64,000 nucleotides of DNA from Candidatus Fermentibacter sp. (GCA_030373045.1 JAUCPW010000060.1:1-64000), one strand, 5' to 3'. Shown: positions 8,669 through 16,849, counted from the stretch's first letter. The notes: generated by a model not told the origin, from the sequence alone. A program made the numbers and translations.

Positions 8669-9498
8669 TGGACTGCATCCACGTCCCTCACTGGGCCGCG
8701 GCTCCGGGGTTCTTCGGACCCGGCAGCAGGCTGCCGGGAGGCGCCACGATCGAGCAGGCCGAACTGGCGATCCTGGAGCGCGCCGTTCCGGGCGGTATCA
8801 TCCGGCAGGGGCGGATCGCCCCGGGGTTTGCGGAAGGCCTGTCAGATCCCTTCCTGCTCGTCCACGGCACGGGGATACGCAGTTTCGACGCGCCCGAACT
8901 GCTCGAAGAGATGACGAGCCGGCGTGCCGGCGCGCTGGTGGTCGCCCATCCGCGACCCGGAGCCGGCCGGCCCCTCCTGAGCGATCCCGACGGGCGGCTC
9001 ACGTCCTTCGGCAGCGATCAGGCCTCCAATCTGAGGGATTCCGGGGTCTGGCTGGTCGGCCGGGAGGCCGCCGGCGCAGGAGCGGGCGCCCTCTCGTCCC
9101 CCCATGCATTCCTCGCCGCTGCGATGGAGTCGGGCGCGGCCCTATATTCCGAGTGCCTCGCCCGGTATTGCAGGGTTGTGGAGTCACCGGCCGACTTCCT
9201 CGCGCTGTGCGGTGACGTCCTCGGGGGAAGGATCCCGCGGGCGGCGGGGCTGGAAGCGAATCCGCACGTCGTGGATCCTTCGGCGACGACAGGAGAGGGG
9301 ACCCTGATCGAAGGGCTGGTCTGGATCGACGGCGGAGCCAGGATAGGCAGGGACTGCCGGATCGAGGACTCCGTCGTGCTCGGGGGGGCCCTGGTGGGAG
9401 AGGGCTCCAGGCTCCGGAACACGCTCGTCATGCCGGGGTGCAGGGTGGCCGCCTTCTCGGACTCGTCCGACAAGTACATCGAGATCATCGGAGGATGA
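8668..9498 (+). CDS. degenerate sugar-phosphate nucleotidyltransferase-like protein with C-terminal left-handed beta helix
   Basis: A 276-aa protein that aligns by eye with mannose/glucose-1-phosphate nucleotidyltransferases but lacks key parts. The N-terminal G-x-G-T-R-L nucleotide loop is missing, and the usual N-G-D catalytic triad position reads HGT in PFLLVHGTGIRSFD. The C-terminal third has hexapeptide-type repeats (ANPHVVDPSATTGEGTLIEG, then GARIGRDCRIEDSVVLGG) of a left-handed beta helix. It sits between a methyltransferase and gmhA, where heptose clusters usually carry an active nucleotidyltransferase. It may therefore be a regulatory or scaffolding relative, or an acyl/nucleotidyl enzyme that has changed role. 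The ATG at 8668 is preferred over a GTG one codon upstream. Confidence 0.6.
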   Translation: MDCIHVPHWAAAPGFFGPGSRLPGGATIEQAELAILERAVPGGIIRQGRIAPGFAEGLSDPFLLVHGTGIRSFDAPELLEEMTSRRAGALVVAHPRPGAGRPLLSDPDGRLTSFGSDQASNLRDSGVWLVGREAAGAGAGALSSPHAFLAAAMESGAALYSECLARYCRVVESPADFLALCGDVLGGRIPRAAGLEANPHVVDPSATTGEGTLIEGLVWIDGGARIGRDCRIEDSVVLGGALVGEGSRLRNTLVMPGCRVAAFSDSSDKYIEIIGG

Positions 9499-9499
9499 C

Positions 9500-10072
9500 A
9501 TGCTCGAAATGATCCGCTCCTACCTGGACGGAGTCGGCAGCCTGGTCATGAGGATCCCTCCCGAGGAGATCCGCAGGGTCACTGACATCATCTTCAAGGC
9601 CTGGAGATCGGGGCGCAGGGTGATGGTCTTCGGGAACGGAGGGGGATCCGCCACATCGGCCCACTTCGTGTGCGACCTGGCGAAGGGCACGGCCGCGCCC
9701 GGCAGGAGGAGGCTCAAGGCCATCTCCCTGGCCGAGAACGTGCCGCTCCTGACGGCATGGGCCAACGATACCGACTACACCAACACCTTCGGCGAGCAGC
9801 TCAGGAACCTGGTAGAGGCGGGGGACGTGGTGATCGGGCTCTCGGGCAGCGGCAGGAGCCCGAACGTCGTCAATGCCCTCAAGCTGGCGAACGAAGCCGG
9901 GGCGATCACAGTGCTGTTCTCGGGATTCGACGGCGGGGAGGCGGCGCAGGTGGCGTCGGAATCCATCATCGTCCCGTCGGACGACATGCAGATGATCGAG
10001 GACGTGCACCTGATGCTGGCGCACATAGTGTTCAGGTGCGTCCGCGGGCAGATGGAGTCGGAAGAGGGCTAG
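9500..10072 (+). CDS. gmhA: D-sedoheptulose-7-phosphate isomerase (SIS domain)
   Basis: A 190-aa single SIS-domain sugar isomerase of the GmhA/DiaA group. GmhA converts sedoheptulose 7-phosphate to glycero-manno-heptose 7-phosphate, the first step of lipopolysaccharide or S-layer heptose synthesis. Family signatures are FGNGGGSATSAHF (about residues 44-56), the phosphate-binding IGLSGSGRSPNV and the C-terminal DVHLMLAHIVF helix. Length is typical (about 190-195). It starts one base after the upstream stop. Its TAG shares a CTAG with the stop codon of the convergent zinc-ribbon gene. Nine of its 14 arginine codons are AGG. Confidence 0.88.
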   Translation: MLEMIRSYLDGVGSLVMRIPPEEIRRVTDIIFKAWRSGRRVMVFGNGGGSATSAHFVCDLAKGTAAPGRRRLKAISLAENVPLLTAWANDTDYTNTFGEQLRNLVEAGDVVIGLSGSGRSPNVVNALKLANEAGAITVLFSGFDGGEAAQVASESIIVPSDDMQMIEDVHLMLAHIVFRCVRGQMESEEG

Positions 10073-10482
10073 GAGGGCATCCAGCCGTCGAAGTCGTCGC
10101 CGCCCTTGGCGAGCACGTCCTTCAGGGCGTCCCTGAAGATCCCGACGCCCGACTCGCTCATCTCGGGGAACCTCGACTTCCAGAGCTGCCACGACCTGTC
10201 TATCTCGGCCTTCAGGAGCATCGGGAGGCTGCCGTCTAGGCGGGCCTTCTCGACGGTGTCCCTGTTGTAGACCACCATGTCGCTGGCAAGGACCCTGGCG
10301 AGGCGCCTGGCGCGGGTCGTGGCGTCCTCCTCGGCGGGCTCCTCCCTGCCGCGCCTGTCCGGCCCGGCCGAGATCGTGAAGACTTCCGAGCAGCTCCTGC
10401 ACCTGAGCTTGCGCGGCCCGGCGCCGAGCTTGTCCTCGGGTATCTGATAGCGCTTACCGCAGCTTGGACACTCGACTATCAT
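10069..10482 (-). CDS. MJ0042-type zinc-ribbon protein
   Basis: A 137-aa protein starting with a zinc ribbon (VECPSCGKRYQIPEDKL, then KLRCRSCSEVF), the two CxxC knuckles of the MJ0042/zinc_ribbon_5 family. An acidic-basic linker follows, then a helical tail (about residues 55-137). No enzyme motif is visible. Homologues of this layout occur widely in delta-proteobacteria and related phyla without known function. The ATG overlaps the aminotransferase stop (ATGA), making this the last gene of the pilus-to-aminotransferase operon. Its TAG is interlocked with the gmhA stop on the other strand. Confidence 0.75.
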   Translation of the reverse strand: MIVECPSCGKRYQIPEDKLGAGPRKLRCRSCSEVFTISAGPDRRGREEPAEEDATTRARRLARVLASDMVVYNRDTVEKARLDGSLPMLLKAEIDRSWQLWKSRFPEMSESGVGIFRDALKDVLAKGGDDFDGWMPS

Positions 10483-11648
10483 CGGATACCCCTCTTGGCT
10501 AGGAAGGATGACAGACGTTCCACTCCGCCGCGAATATCCCCGTCGGAAGCCGCGAAGGAAAGCCTGAGCCTGTTCTCCACGCCGAACGCGCTTCCGGGTA
10601 TGACCGCGAGCCCTTCCTCGTCGAGCAGCAGGCCGCAGAGTTCGGCGCTGGAAAGCCCGATCGACCGGGGATAGCCGGCGAACACGTAGAACGCCCCTTC
10701 CGGCTTCGGGAAGGACATCCCGGGGATACCCGAGAGAAGGGAGCAGATCAGGTCACGCCGCGATGCGAACGACGCGAGCATCGACCTGCGCTCGCCCTCG
10801 GCGGCCCCCGAGACCACCGCCAGTGAGGCCCACTGGGAGATGGAGCAGGGATTGGATGTCGTGTGCTCCTGCACCCGGATGGCGAGCTTCGCCCAGTCGA
10901 CCGGAGCCACCGCCCAGCCTATCCGCCACCCTGTCATCGCAAAGGTCTTGGACACCCCCGAGACGATGACGGCCCTCTCGCGGAGCTCGGGCCGGAAGTC
11001 CAGGACATGCGGCGCCGCCGAGCCCGTGAAGACGAGATCCTCGTAGATGTCGTCGGAGATGACCCACATGCGGGTTGCCGCGAGAGCGTCGGCCAGTTCA
11101 CGGGCTTCCGCGGGCGTGTAGACGCATCCCGACGGATTGCCCGGGGAGTTGAGTATCACGCCGGAGACGCCGGATGCGGCGGCCTCCTCGACGTCGGCCG
11201 CTGTGATCAGGGAGTGGCCCGACCCCGGGTAGACAGGCTGCCCGCCGGCCAGGCGCACCATCTCGGGGTAGCTCACCCAGTACGGCAGCGGGATGAGCAC
11301 CCTGTCTCCGGGGTTGATCACGGCCATCAGCAGATTTGCGAGGCTGTGCTTCGCACCGCAGCTCACCACGACCTCGGCTGGCTTGAACTCGATGCCTCGC
11401 CTGCGGGAGGTCGCGGAGGCCACCGCCTCGCGCAGCTCGGGAATGCCTGCTGTCGGCGTGTATCCCGTCCTGCCCTGCTCCATCGCCCTCACCGCCGCCT
11501 CGCGGGCTGCGGGCGGGCTGGGGAAGTCGGGCTGGCCGGCCGAGAGAGCGATGATCGACCTTCCCTGCCGGGTGAGCTCGGCCGCCCTCGCGGTGAGCTG
11601 AAGGGTCGCGGAAGGCTGGAGGCTTGCGATGTTCCTGGAATAGTTCAT
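10479..11648 (-). CDS. pyridoxal-phosphate aminotransferase, class I/II (aspartate aminotransferase type)
   Basis: A 389-aa fold-type I PLP enzyme. The cofactor lysine lies in SGVSKTFAMTGWRIGWA, and the N-terminal block RNIASLQPSATLQLTARAAE is that of group Ib aspartate aminotransferases. Other landmarks are SAGQPDFPSP, the GRTGYTPTAGIPELREA block, NSPGNPSG and a final RLSFA arginine segment. Likely reaction: transfer of the amino group between aspartate and 2-oxoglutarate; related substrates such as prephenate or aromatic amino acids are possible. The ATG at 11648 overlaps the coaD stop (ATGA); the longer frame start is rejected because it would overlap coaD with unlikely residues. Confidence 0.9.
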   Translation of the reverse strand: MNYSRNIASLQPSATLQLTARAAELTRQGRSIIALSAGQPDFPSPPAAREAAVRAMEQGRTGYTPTAGIPELREAVASATSRRRGIEFKPAEVVVSCGAKHSLANLLMAVINPGDRVLIPLPYWVSYPEMVRLAGGQPVYPGSGHSLITAADVEEAAASGVSGVILNSPGNPSGCVYTPAEARELADALAATRMWVISDDIYEDLVFTGSAAPHVLDFRPELRERAVIVSGVSKTFAMTGWRIGWAVAPVDWAKLAIRVQEHTTSNPCSISQWASLAVVSGAAEGERRSMLASFASRRDLICSLLSGIPGMSFPKPEGAFYVFAGYPRSIGLSSAELCGLLLDEEGLAVIPGSAFGVENRLRLSFAASDGDIRGGVERLSSFLAKRGIR

Positions 11649-12151
11649 GTTCCCCGCCGCTCCGAAAGGCCCTCGGCGCGGCGCAGTGCGTCCTCGACGC
11701 ACGGCTGCACCAGGGCGGAGAGGTCTCCTCCGTAGGCTGCGATTTCCTTCACGACCGTGGAGGAGAGGTACATGTTGTGCTCGGCCGGCATCAGATAGAC
11801 CCCCGTGATGTCGGGCGCGAGCTTCCTGTTCATCAGCTGCATCTGGAATTCATACTCAAAATCGGAATTGGCTCGCAATCCCCTGATGAAGACGCGGGCT
11901 CCCGCCCTCTTCATGTAATCGACGAGCAGCCCGTCGAAGGCTTCGACATCGACGCCCGTGATGCCGGCCTCGGAAAGCGACATCCTGGCCAGGTCGACGC
12001 GCTCCCCGACCCCGAACAGGAGCCTCTTGGAGCTGTGCTGCACCACCGCCACCCTGAGTTCCCCGAATATCCGGGCCGCGTCCCTGACGACGTCGAGGTG
12101 CCCCCGGGTCATCGGATCGAACGTCCCGGGGTAGATCACCAGCCCGCTCAT
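11645..12151 (-). CDS. coaD: phosphopantetheine adenylyltransferase
   Basis: A 168-aa nucleotidylyltransferase that adds AMP to 4'-phosphopantetheine in coenzyme A synthesis. Signatures: YPGTFDPMTRGHLDVV at the N-terminus (T/HxGH-type motif), a RGLRANSDFEYE block that binds pantetheine, and the C-terminal YLSSTVVKEIA (ISSTxVRE type). Length is typical (about 160-170). The start ATG overlaps the rsmD stop. The rsmD-coaD pair is a widely conserved neighbourhood in bacteria, which supports both calls. Confidence 0.96.
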   Translation of the reverse strand: MSGLVIYPGTFDPMTRGHLDVVRDAARIFGELRVAVVQHSSKRLLFGVGERVDLARMSLSEAGITGVDVEAFDGLLVDYMKRAGARVFIRGLRANSDFEYEFQMQLMNRKLAPDITGVYLMPAEHNMYLSSTVVKEIAAYGGDLSALVQPCVEDALRRAEGLSERRGT

Positions 12152-12666
12152 CGCATCCACCGCCAGGCCAGGGTCGTCTCTCCGTACCGCCTGCGTTCCC
12201 AGGAGCCGTCGGTTTCCAGGTTCGACGGGACCTCCACCAGGACTATCCCTCCTGGAGCAGCGAGGGAGCCCCAGTCGAGACCGAAGGCCCATGAGTAGAC
12301 CCCGGTCGACGAGTAGGGCGGGTCGATGAAGACCAGGGAAGGCCTGGACAGTCCGGACAGGTCGATGGAGGTGACGTCACCGCAGACCAGGAAGGCCCTG
12401 CCGAGCGCACCCAGGGACGAGAGCGTCTCCTTCACGAAACGCACCGCCCCCCTGTCGCCGTCCACGAAGGAGCAGCCGGCCGCCCCGGCGCTGAGGCATT
12501 CGATGCCGAAGGCCCCGCTTCCGCAGCAGAGGTCCCAGACGTGATTCCCCTCGAAGTTGCCCGCTATGTCCATGGCAGCCGATCTTGTGCGTCCCGAGGA
12601 CGGCCTCATGGTGTCAGGAGGGCGGAGAACGCGGCCTTTCCATGTCCCCCGCCCTATCCTGAGCAC
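12148..12666 (-). CDS. rsmD: 16S rRNA (guanine966-N2)-methyltransferase
   Basis: A 172-aa RNA methyltransferase expected to methylate G966 of 16S rRNA during 30S assembly. It shows the RsmD opening (MLRIGRGTWKGRVLRPP), the conserved RPSSGRTRSA segment, SAM motif I VWDLCCGSGAFGIECLSAGA and the catalytic motif IV FIDPPY typical of amino-methyltransferases. Length is a little short of the usual 180-190. The start lies 9 bases after the pilQ stop, and the stop overlaps coaD. Confidence 0.93.
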   Translation of the reverse strand: MLRIGRGTWKGRVLRPPDTMRPSSGRTRSAAMDIAGNFEGNHVWDLCCGSGAFGIECLSAGAAGCSFVDGDRGAVRFVKETLSSLGALGRAFLVCGDVTSIDLSGLSRPSLVFIDPPYSSTGVYSWAFGLDWGSLAAPGGIVLVEVPSNLETDGSWERRRYGETTLAWRWMR

Positions 12667-12675
12667 GTCTGTCCG

Positions 12676-14418
12676 CTAGTAGGGCCTGATGATGTGCGGA
12701 GTCACGAATATCACGAGCTCGGTGCTGTCGGTGCTGTTCGACGTGTACGTGAACAGCAGGCGGCCGAGCAGCGGGATGTACCCCAGCACGGGGACCCTGC
12801 GCTCGACCTCGGACTGCTTGCTGCGCATGATGCCCCCGATCACCGCCGTGGCGCCGTCCTCGATCATCAGGGTGGTGTTGGCCTCCTGGGTGAGGATGAT
12901 CGGCTGGGAAGCCGTGCCCTCGCCGGAGAGCTCGCTCACCACGGGATTCAGCTCGAGCGTCACGTTGTTGTCGGCGTTGATGTGAGGCGTGACCTCGAGG
13001 CTGACGCCCACGTCATAGAGCTGGATGTAGGTGTTGCCGTCGGCATCCTGCAGGGTCAGGGGCACCTGCTTGCCCGAGAGCACCGACCCGGTCATGTTGT
13101 CGATGATCGCGATGCGCGGCTCGGACAGGATGTGCGCCCTGTTGTCCTCCTCGAGGAAGCTCAGGGTGGCCTCGATGTCGAGCAGGTTCAGGGACGTCCC
13201 GAACGTTATCGACCCCGTCGGGTCGCCCACGCCGAGGCTGCCCGTGCCGCCTATGTGGGTCAGGGCGTCGCCCCTGCCCAGGTTGCCTGCGGCCCAGTCG
13301 ATGCCCAGCTCGCTGCTCGCGGACGCATCGATCTCGACCAGCTTGGCCTCTATCATCACCTGTGCCGTCGGGCTGTCGAGGATCGGCAGGAGCCTGCCTA
13401 TCTCGTCGAGCCTGGCGGGGATGTCGGTGACGACCAGCGAGTTCGTGCGGGTGTCGACGGACACCTCGCCGCGCTCTGACAGGACGGTCGAGGTCGCCTC
13501 CATGATGTCGTCCGCCGTGGCGTAGCGTATCACGAAGACCTCGGTCTGGAGGTCCTGGAGGTTCTGCCTGTCCCTCCTGTTGGTGGCCATCGTGCTGATC
13601 TCGGTGTAGAAGTCCGCGCGGTTGGCCAGCCTGAGGACGTTGGTCCCCTCGAGCGTTGCCACGAGGTTCTGCGTGTTGAGGATGGCCATGAGGGCGTCGC
13701 GCCAGCCCACGTTGCGCAGGCGCGCCGTGATGGTGGCCTCGTATCCCTCGGGGAGGATGATGTTGTAGCCGCTGACGTCGGAGATCGACCTCATGACGGT
13801 CCTGATGTCGGCCTCCACCACGTCGATGGTCACCCTGCGGCCGCCGGTGCCCGTCCACTCTACGGGGAAGCCGTCGGCTGTCGCAGCCCAGGGCTCGCTC
13901 ACGGTGATGCCCTGCGTCTCGCTGACGTAGGTACTCTGCATCACGGTCTCGCCCGGTGCGGACAGCGCCGCCACCTCGCCGCCCGCGAAGCTGCGGCTGA
14001 CGCCCGAGCTGGATGCGGCCCAGGCCGTGAAGGGTGTCCCGGACGGGTTGGTCTGGAGCGTGAGGACCAGGTCGTTCCCCTCGGTGTCGGTGCTGTAGTT
14101 GAGCAGCTCGCCCGAGACGTCGACGATGATCCTGACCACGCCGTCCGGCGGGGCGACGTACTGGCTGGTGCGCACCGCGGCCACGCCGCCCCTGCCGACC
14201 GTGAAGTCGGCGGCGGGCAGCGCGTGGACGGAGCCGCTCAGGTCGAGGACGACCCTCATGGGATCCGTCAGGAGGAACTTCTCGTACGAGATCGGTCCGT
14301 CGGCGGTGATCGTGACCTGGGTCCTGTCACCGCTGGGTTCGACGGCTATGTCTGTGACCCGGTAGGCCGACGCGGGCAGGGCCAGCGCCAGCAGGGCAAC
14401 GAAAACGATTCGCCTCAT
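12676..14418 (-). CDS. pilQ: type IV pilus secretin with AMIN domain
   Basis: A 580-aa outer-membrane secretin. It has a signal peptide (MRRIVFVALLALALPASA), one AMIN domain for peptidoglycan contact (about 20-120), a linker, an STN/N0 domain (near VEADIRTVMRSISDVSGYN), an N1 domain (VFVIRYATADDIMEA) and the secretin core. The core shows VGVSLEVTPHINADN and the C-terminal segment VPVLGYIPLLGRLLF followed by TELVIFVTPHII. Secretins form the gated outer-membrane pore for pili. This is shorter than proteobacterial PilQ (about 700 residues), having one AMIN domain instead of two. The ATG touches the stop of the PilP-fusion gene. Confidence 0.94.
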   Translation of the reverse strand: MRRIVFVALLALALPASAYRVTDIAVEPSGDRTQVTITADGPISYEKFLLTDPMRVVLDLSGSVHALPAADFTVGRGGVAAVRTSQYVAPPDGVVRIIVDVSGELLNYSTDTEGNDLVLTLQTNPSGTPFTAWAASSSGVSRSFAGGEVAALSAPGETVMQSTYVSETQGITVSEPWAATADGFPVEWTGTGGRRVTIDVVEADIRTVMRSISDVSGYNIILPEGYEATITARLRNVGWRDALMAILNTQNLVATLEGTNVLRLANRADFYTEISTMATNRRDRQNLQDLQTEVFVIRYATADDIMEATSTVLSERGEVSVDTRTNSLVVTDIPARLDEIGRLLPILDSPTAQVMIEAKLVEIDASASSELGIDWAAGNLGRGDALTHIGGTGSLGVGDPTGSITFGTSLNLLDIEATLSFLEEDNRAHILSEPRIAIIDNMTGSVLSGKQVPLTLQDADGNTYIQLYDVGVSLEVTPHINADNNVTLELNPVVSELSGEGTASQPIILTQEANTTLMIEDGATAVIGGIMRSKQSEVERRVPVLGYIPLLGRLLFTYTSNSTDSTELVIFVTPHIIRPY

Positions 14419-15818
14419 TACAGACCACCCTCTTCGTGAAGCCGCATCGTGTAGATGGTGGGGATAGAAGCGGTTCCTCCTTGCTCCGGCCCGTAGTCGA
14501 CCGTTACCTCCTGCACCACTATCACTTCGTTGGAAGTTATCTCGGCAATCCTGGTGTTGTTGGCGAGTTCCGTGTCGACGTAGAGGATGTAGGGGACGCC
14601 GTTCACGTCCTCGACCATGGCCTGGTCGCCGCCCGACGGATCCAGCGTGATCCCGACCAGCCTGAGCTCCTCGATGGCGATCTCGCTCAGGGGTCTCCTG
14701 AGATCCCTGCGCCTGGCGGGGAACTCGGTGAAGGGATCGGGCCTGCTGGATACCGATTCATAGATCCTGAAGGCACCGCTCGCCGCCGAGAGGACTGGGG
14801 TCACCCCGGCAGAGCCGCCCGGCGTCGAACCCGTCTGGCCCGCGAGTGCGCATTCGATGCGCTGCATGTCGAAGCCCGGGATCCTTGTCTCGATCGCCCC
14901 GAGCTCGGCGCAGACCAGCATTCCGGCATCGTCGACCGCCCATACCGGCGCGCCCTCGGATGCCCTGAGCACGGTTCCCGGTTCGACGGGCAGGGCTTCG
15001 GCGACGGCAACCGACGGTCTGGCCGGATCGAGCACCCTCTGGCCCGAAACCGCCAGGTCGCCGCAGAGCCTGCCCCTGAAGACCGTGGACCACGTTCCGT
15101 CAGCGGCCCGCTCGAGCACCTCGCCGCCCGACGAGGAGAAGAGCCTCCCGCCGGCCACGAGCACAGGTCCCGCCCCGGGCAGGGTCTCGTACTGCCACAG
15201 GTCGGCGGCCGGATCGTACCTGACCAGCGTGCCCCCGGACGTGAAGATCCAGTCCGGCCCCATCAGGGCGAGCCCGGAAGATCCCGGTGCGGGGGCCCCG
15301 GGAGAGCGGACGTCCCAGACGCCTTCGGACAGCATCGCGATCGATCCGCCTTCGGAAAGGATCACCGGTGAAGATGCCGCATCCAGGGCCAGGCCCGCGG
15401 GCTCGAAGCCTTCGGGCAGCGGTGTGATCTCCGCCTCCGCCCCGTCGAAGCTCACCAGCGCCGAATCGCTCAGCAGCAGGAGGCCCGAGGGCATCGACAC
15501 GGCACCCACCGGCGAGGCCGCCGCGGGGCCGAGGTCGTAGCTGCTCCACCTGCCGTCGCTCATCGAGCAGTAGAGCACGCCCCCGCCCTCGAAGGCCGCC
15601 CAGGCGCCGCCGTCATCCACGGCGACAGCCTCCGGCGGGCCGGCCGGGAGGACTATCTCCTGCCAGCCCACGGGAGAGGGTCTCTCGGCGATCGCCACCT
15701 GACCGTCGCTGGCGGCGGCCGCGCCGGTCCTGTCCGGACCCGACCCGCAGCCCGTGGAGAGGGCGGCCAGGAGGATTGTCAGGACGATTCTCGCGTCACG
15801 CAATTCCACGTCCTTCAC
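14418..15818 (-). CDS. pilP: lipoprotein with beta-propeller-like region fused to a PilP domain
   Basis: A 466-aa predicted lipoprotein, with a hydrophobic leader and near-consensus lipobox LSTGC (Cys24). Residues of roughly 45-325 form repeating 35-45-residue beta units (for example GGAWAAFEGGGVLYC, and later GGRLFSSSGGEVLERAADG), suggesting a propeller. The last 110 residues match PilP in pattern: DPFTEFPARRRD, then LSEIAIEELRLVGI, an unstructured turn, GVPYILYVDTELANN and ITSNEVIVVQEV. PilP is normally a small inner-membrane lipoprotein that links PilN/PilO to the secretin, and the position between pilO and pilQ is the canonical pilP slot. The propeller fusion is unusual. The start is GTG at 15818, three bases after the pilO stop. 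Confidence 0.75.
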   Translation of the reverse strand: MKDVELRDARIVLTILLAALSTGCGSGPDRTGAAAASDGQVAIAERPSPVGWQEIVLPAGPPEAVAVDDGGAWAAFEGGGVLYCSMSDGRWSSYDLGPAAASPVGAVSMPSGLLLLSDSALVSFDGAEAEITPLPEGFEPAGLALDAASSPVILSEGGSIAMLSEGVWDVRSPGAPAPGSSGLALMGPDWIFTSGGTLVRYDPAADLWQYETLPGAGPVLVAGGRLFSSSGGEVLERAADGTWSTVFRGRLCGDLAVSGQRVLDPARPSVAVAEALPVEPGTVLRASEGAPVWAVDDAGMLVCAELGAIETRIPGFDMQRIECALAGQTGSTPGGSAGVTPVLSAASGAFRIYESVSSRPDPFTEFPARRRDLRRPLSEIAIEELRLVGITLDPSGGDQAMVEDVNGVPYILYVDTELANNTRIAEITSNEVIVVQEVTVDYGPEQGGTASIPTIYTMRLHEEGGL

Positions 15819-15821
15819 CCC

Positions 15822-16379
15822 CTACGGCTGAGTGTAGGCGGAGAACACGAAGGAAGCCTCGATGTTGTCGAACTTCCCCTCCGCCGCCTTCAGCTGCTGG
15901 ATGTTCAGGTCGGTGATGGCCGTCATCATCGTCTCCTGAGTGAGCTGGTCGAAGAACACACCCAGCCTGTGATACCTGCCCGTCAGCCTTATCTGCCAGC
16001 TGTAGACGGCATACTGGCCTTCGAGCGCCGGCGGCAGGGGGTTCATGTTGACGATCTGGATGCCGCTGCTCGCGGCCTTTGTGGTGAGGAGCTCGAGCAC
16101 CTCGTCCTGGCTGTACTGCCTGGGCAGGAACCTGTCCAGGTTCTCCAGCTCCTGCTGGTACATCTCGATCTGCTGGGCCATGACCGCCATGTCCTCGGAG
16201 GTCTGCGCCCGGAGCTGGTTCAGCTCCATCTGCTTCATCTGGAGCTGATCCTCCTGCGAGGTGATCGACTCCCTGGTGTCCTTCGCCACGAAGTTGAAGT
16301 AGACGTAGACGAGCGCGGCGAGCAGCAGGAGCCCCAGGAAGAACCGCAGGAGTTTGGGATCGCGAAGGTCTAGTGCCAC
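15822..16379 (-). CDS. pilO: type IV pilus alignment protein PilO
   Basis: A 185-aa inner-membrane protein: a short cytoplasmic N-terminus, one membrane segment (about residues 10-30), a periplasmic coiled coil (about 35-85, rich in Q/E/L heptads) and a ferredoxin-like C-terminal domain ending SFVFSAYTQP. This is the classic PilO/GspM-like layout, and it lies between the PilM-PilN and PilP genes. The GTG at 16379 was selected because GGAGGAGG precedes it by a short spacer; the longer frame start gives a serine-rich, unlikely N-terminus. With PilN and PilP it forms the periplasmic alignment complex of the pilus machine. Confidence 0.87.
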   Translation of the reverse strand: MALDLRDPKLLRFFLGLLLLAALVYVYFNFVAKDTRESITSQEDQLQMKQMELNQLRAQTSEDMAVMAQQIEMYQQELENLDRFLPRQYSQDEVLELLTTKAASSGIQIVNMNPLPPALEGQYAVYSWQIRLTGRYHRLGVFFDQLTQETMMTAITDLNIQQLKAAEGKFDNIEASFVFSAYTQP

Positions 16380-16410
16380 TTCGTACCTCCTCCCGGCCGG
16401 TCCGGGGCCT

Positions 16411-16839
16411 TCACTCGCCGCCGCCCAATCCCATGGACTCGAGATCGATGTCCCAGACCTCGAGGGTGTCGCCGAGCTCGATGAAGAAGGGCGACTGGTC
16501 GATGTCGGCATAGACGTATGTCAAGATCCCGAAATGGGCGGTGAAACCCAGCGCGGCGAACTCGGGCATGGTGTAGCCGGTGCCCTCCTCGCCCGGAGTG
16601 GGATAGAGAGGGACCTCGACCCAGAAGACTCCGGATTCTCCGGTCTCCGAGCTGCGGTCGAAGGTGTTGACCGAGTCTCCGTGCGCCACGACCGTTATCC
16701 CCTCGGCGGGGATCGTGTGCGCCGAGTCCTCCCATATCATGCCGGTGATGTAGACGCTGGTCTCGTCTGTCCCGAAGGGATCGCAACCCGACAGGACGGC
16801 GAGTGCTGCAATCATCGATAGTACCACGATCCTGTTCAT
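16411..16839 (-). CDS. lipoprotein inserted in the pilus operon (carboxypeptidase-regulatory-like fold)
   Basis: A 142-aa predicted lipoprotein with a clear signal and lipobox (AVLSGC, Cys20). The mature part begins with a beta-rich unit, SVYITGMIWEDSAHTIPAEG followed by ITVVAHGD and GESGVFWVEV. This is the pattern of transthyretin-like/CarboxypepD_reg domains, in which a bound or added group is presented on a small beta sandwich. No known Pil protein matches. It lies between the PilM-PilN fusion (10-base spacer) and pilO (31-base spacer), in the same direction, so it is probably made with the pilus machine. The ATG at 16839 is the only start that yields a proper signal peptide. Confidence 0.7.
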   Translation of the reverse strand: MNRIVVLSMIAALAVLSGCDPFGTDETSVYITGMIWEDSAHTIPAEGITVVAHGDSVNTFDRSSETGESGVFWVEVPLYPTPGEEGTGYTMPEFAALGFTAHFGILTYVYADIDQSPFFIELGDTLEVWDIDLESMGLGGGE

Positions 16840-16849
16840 GATCCCCCCA

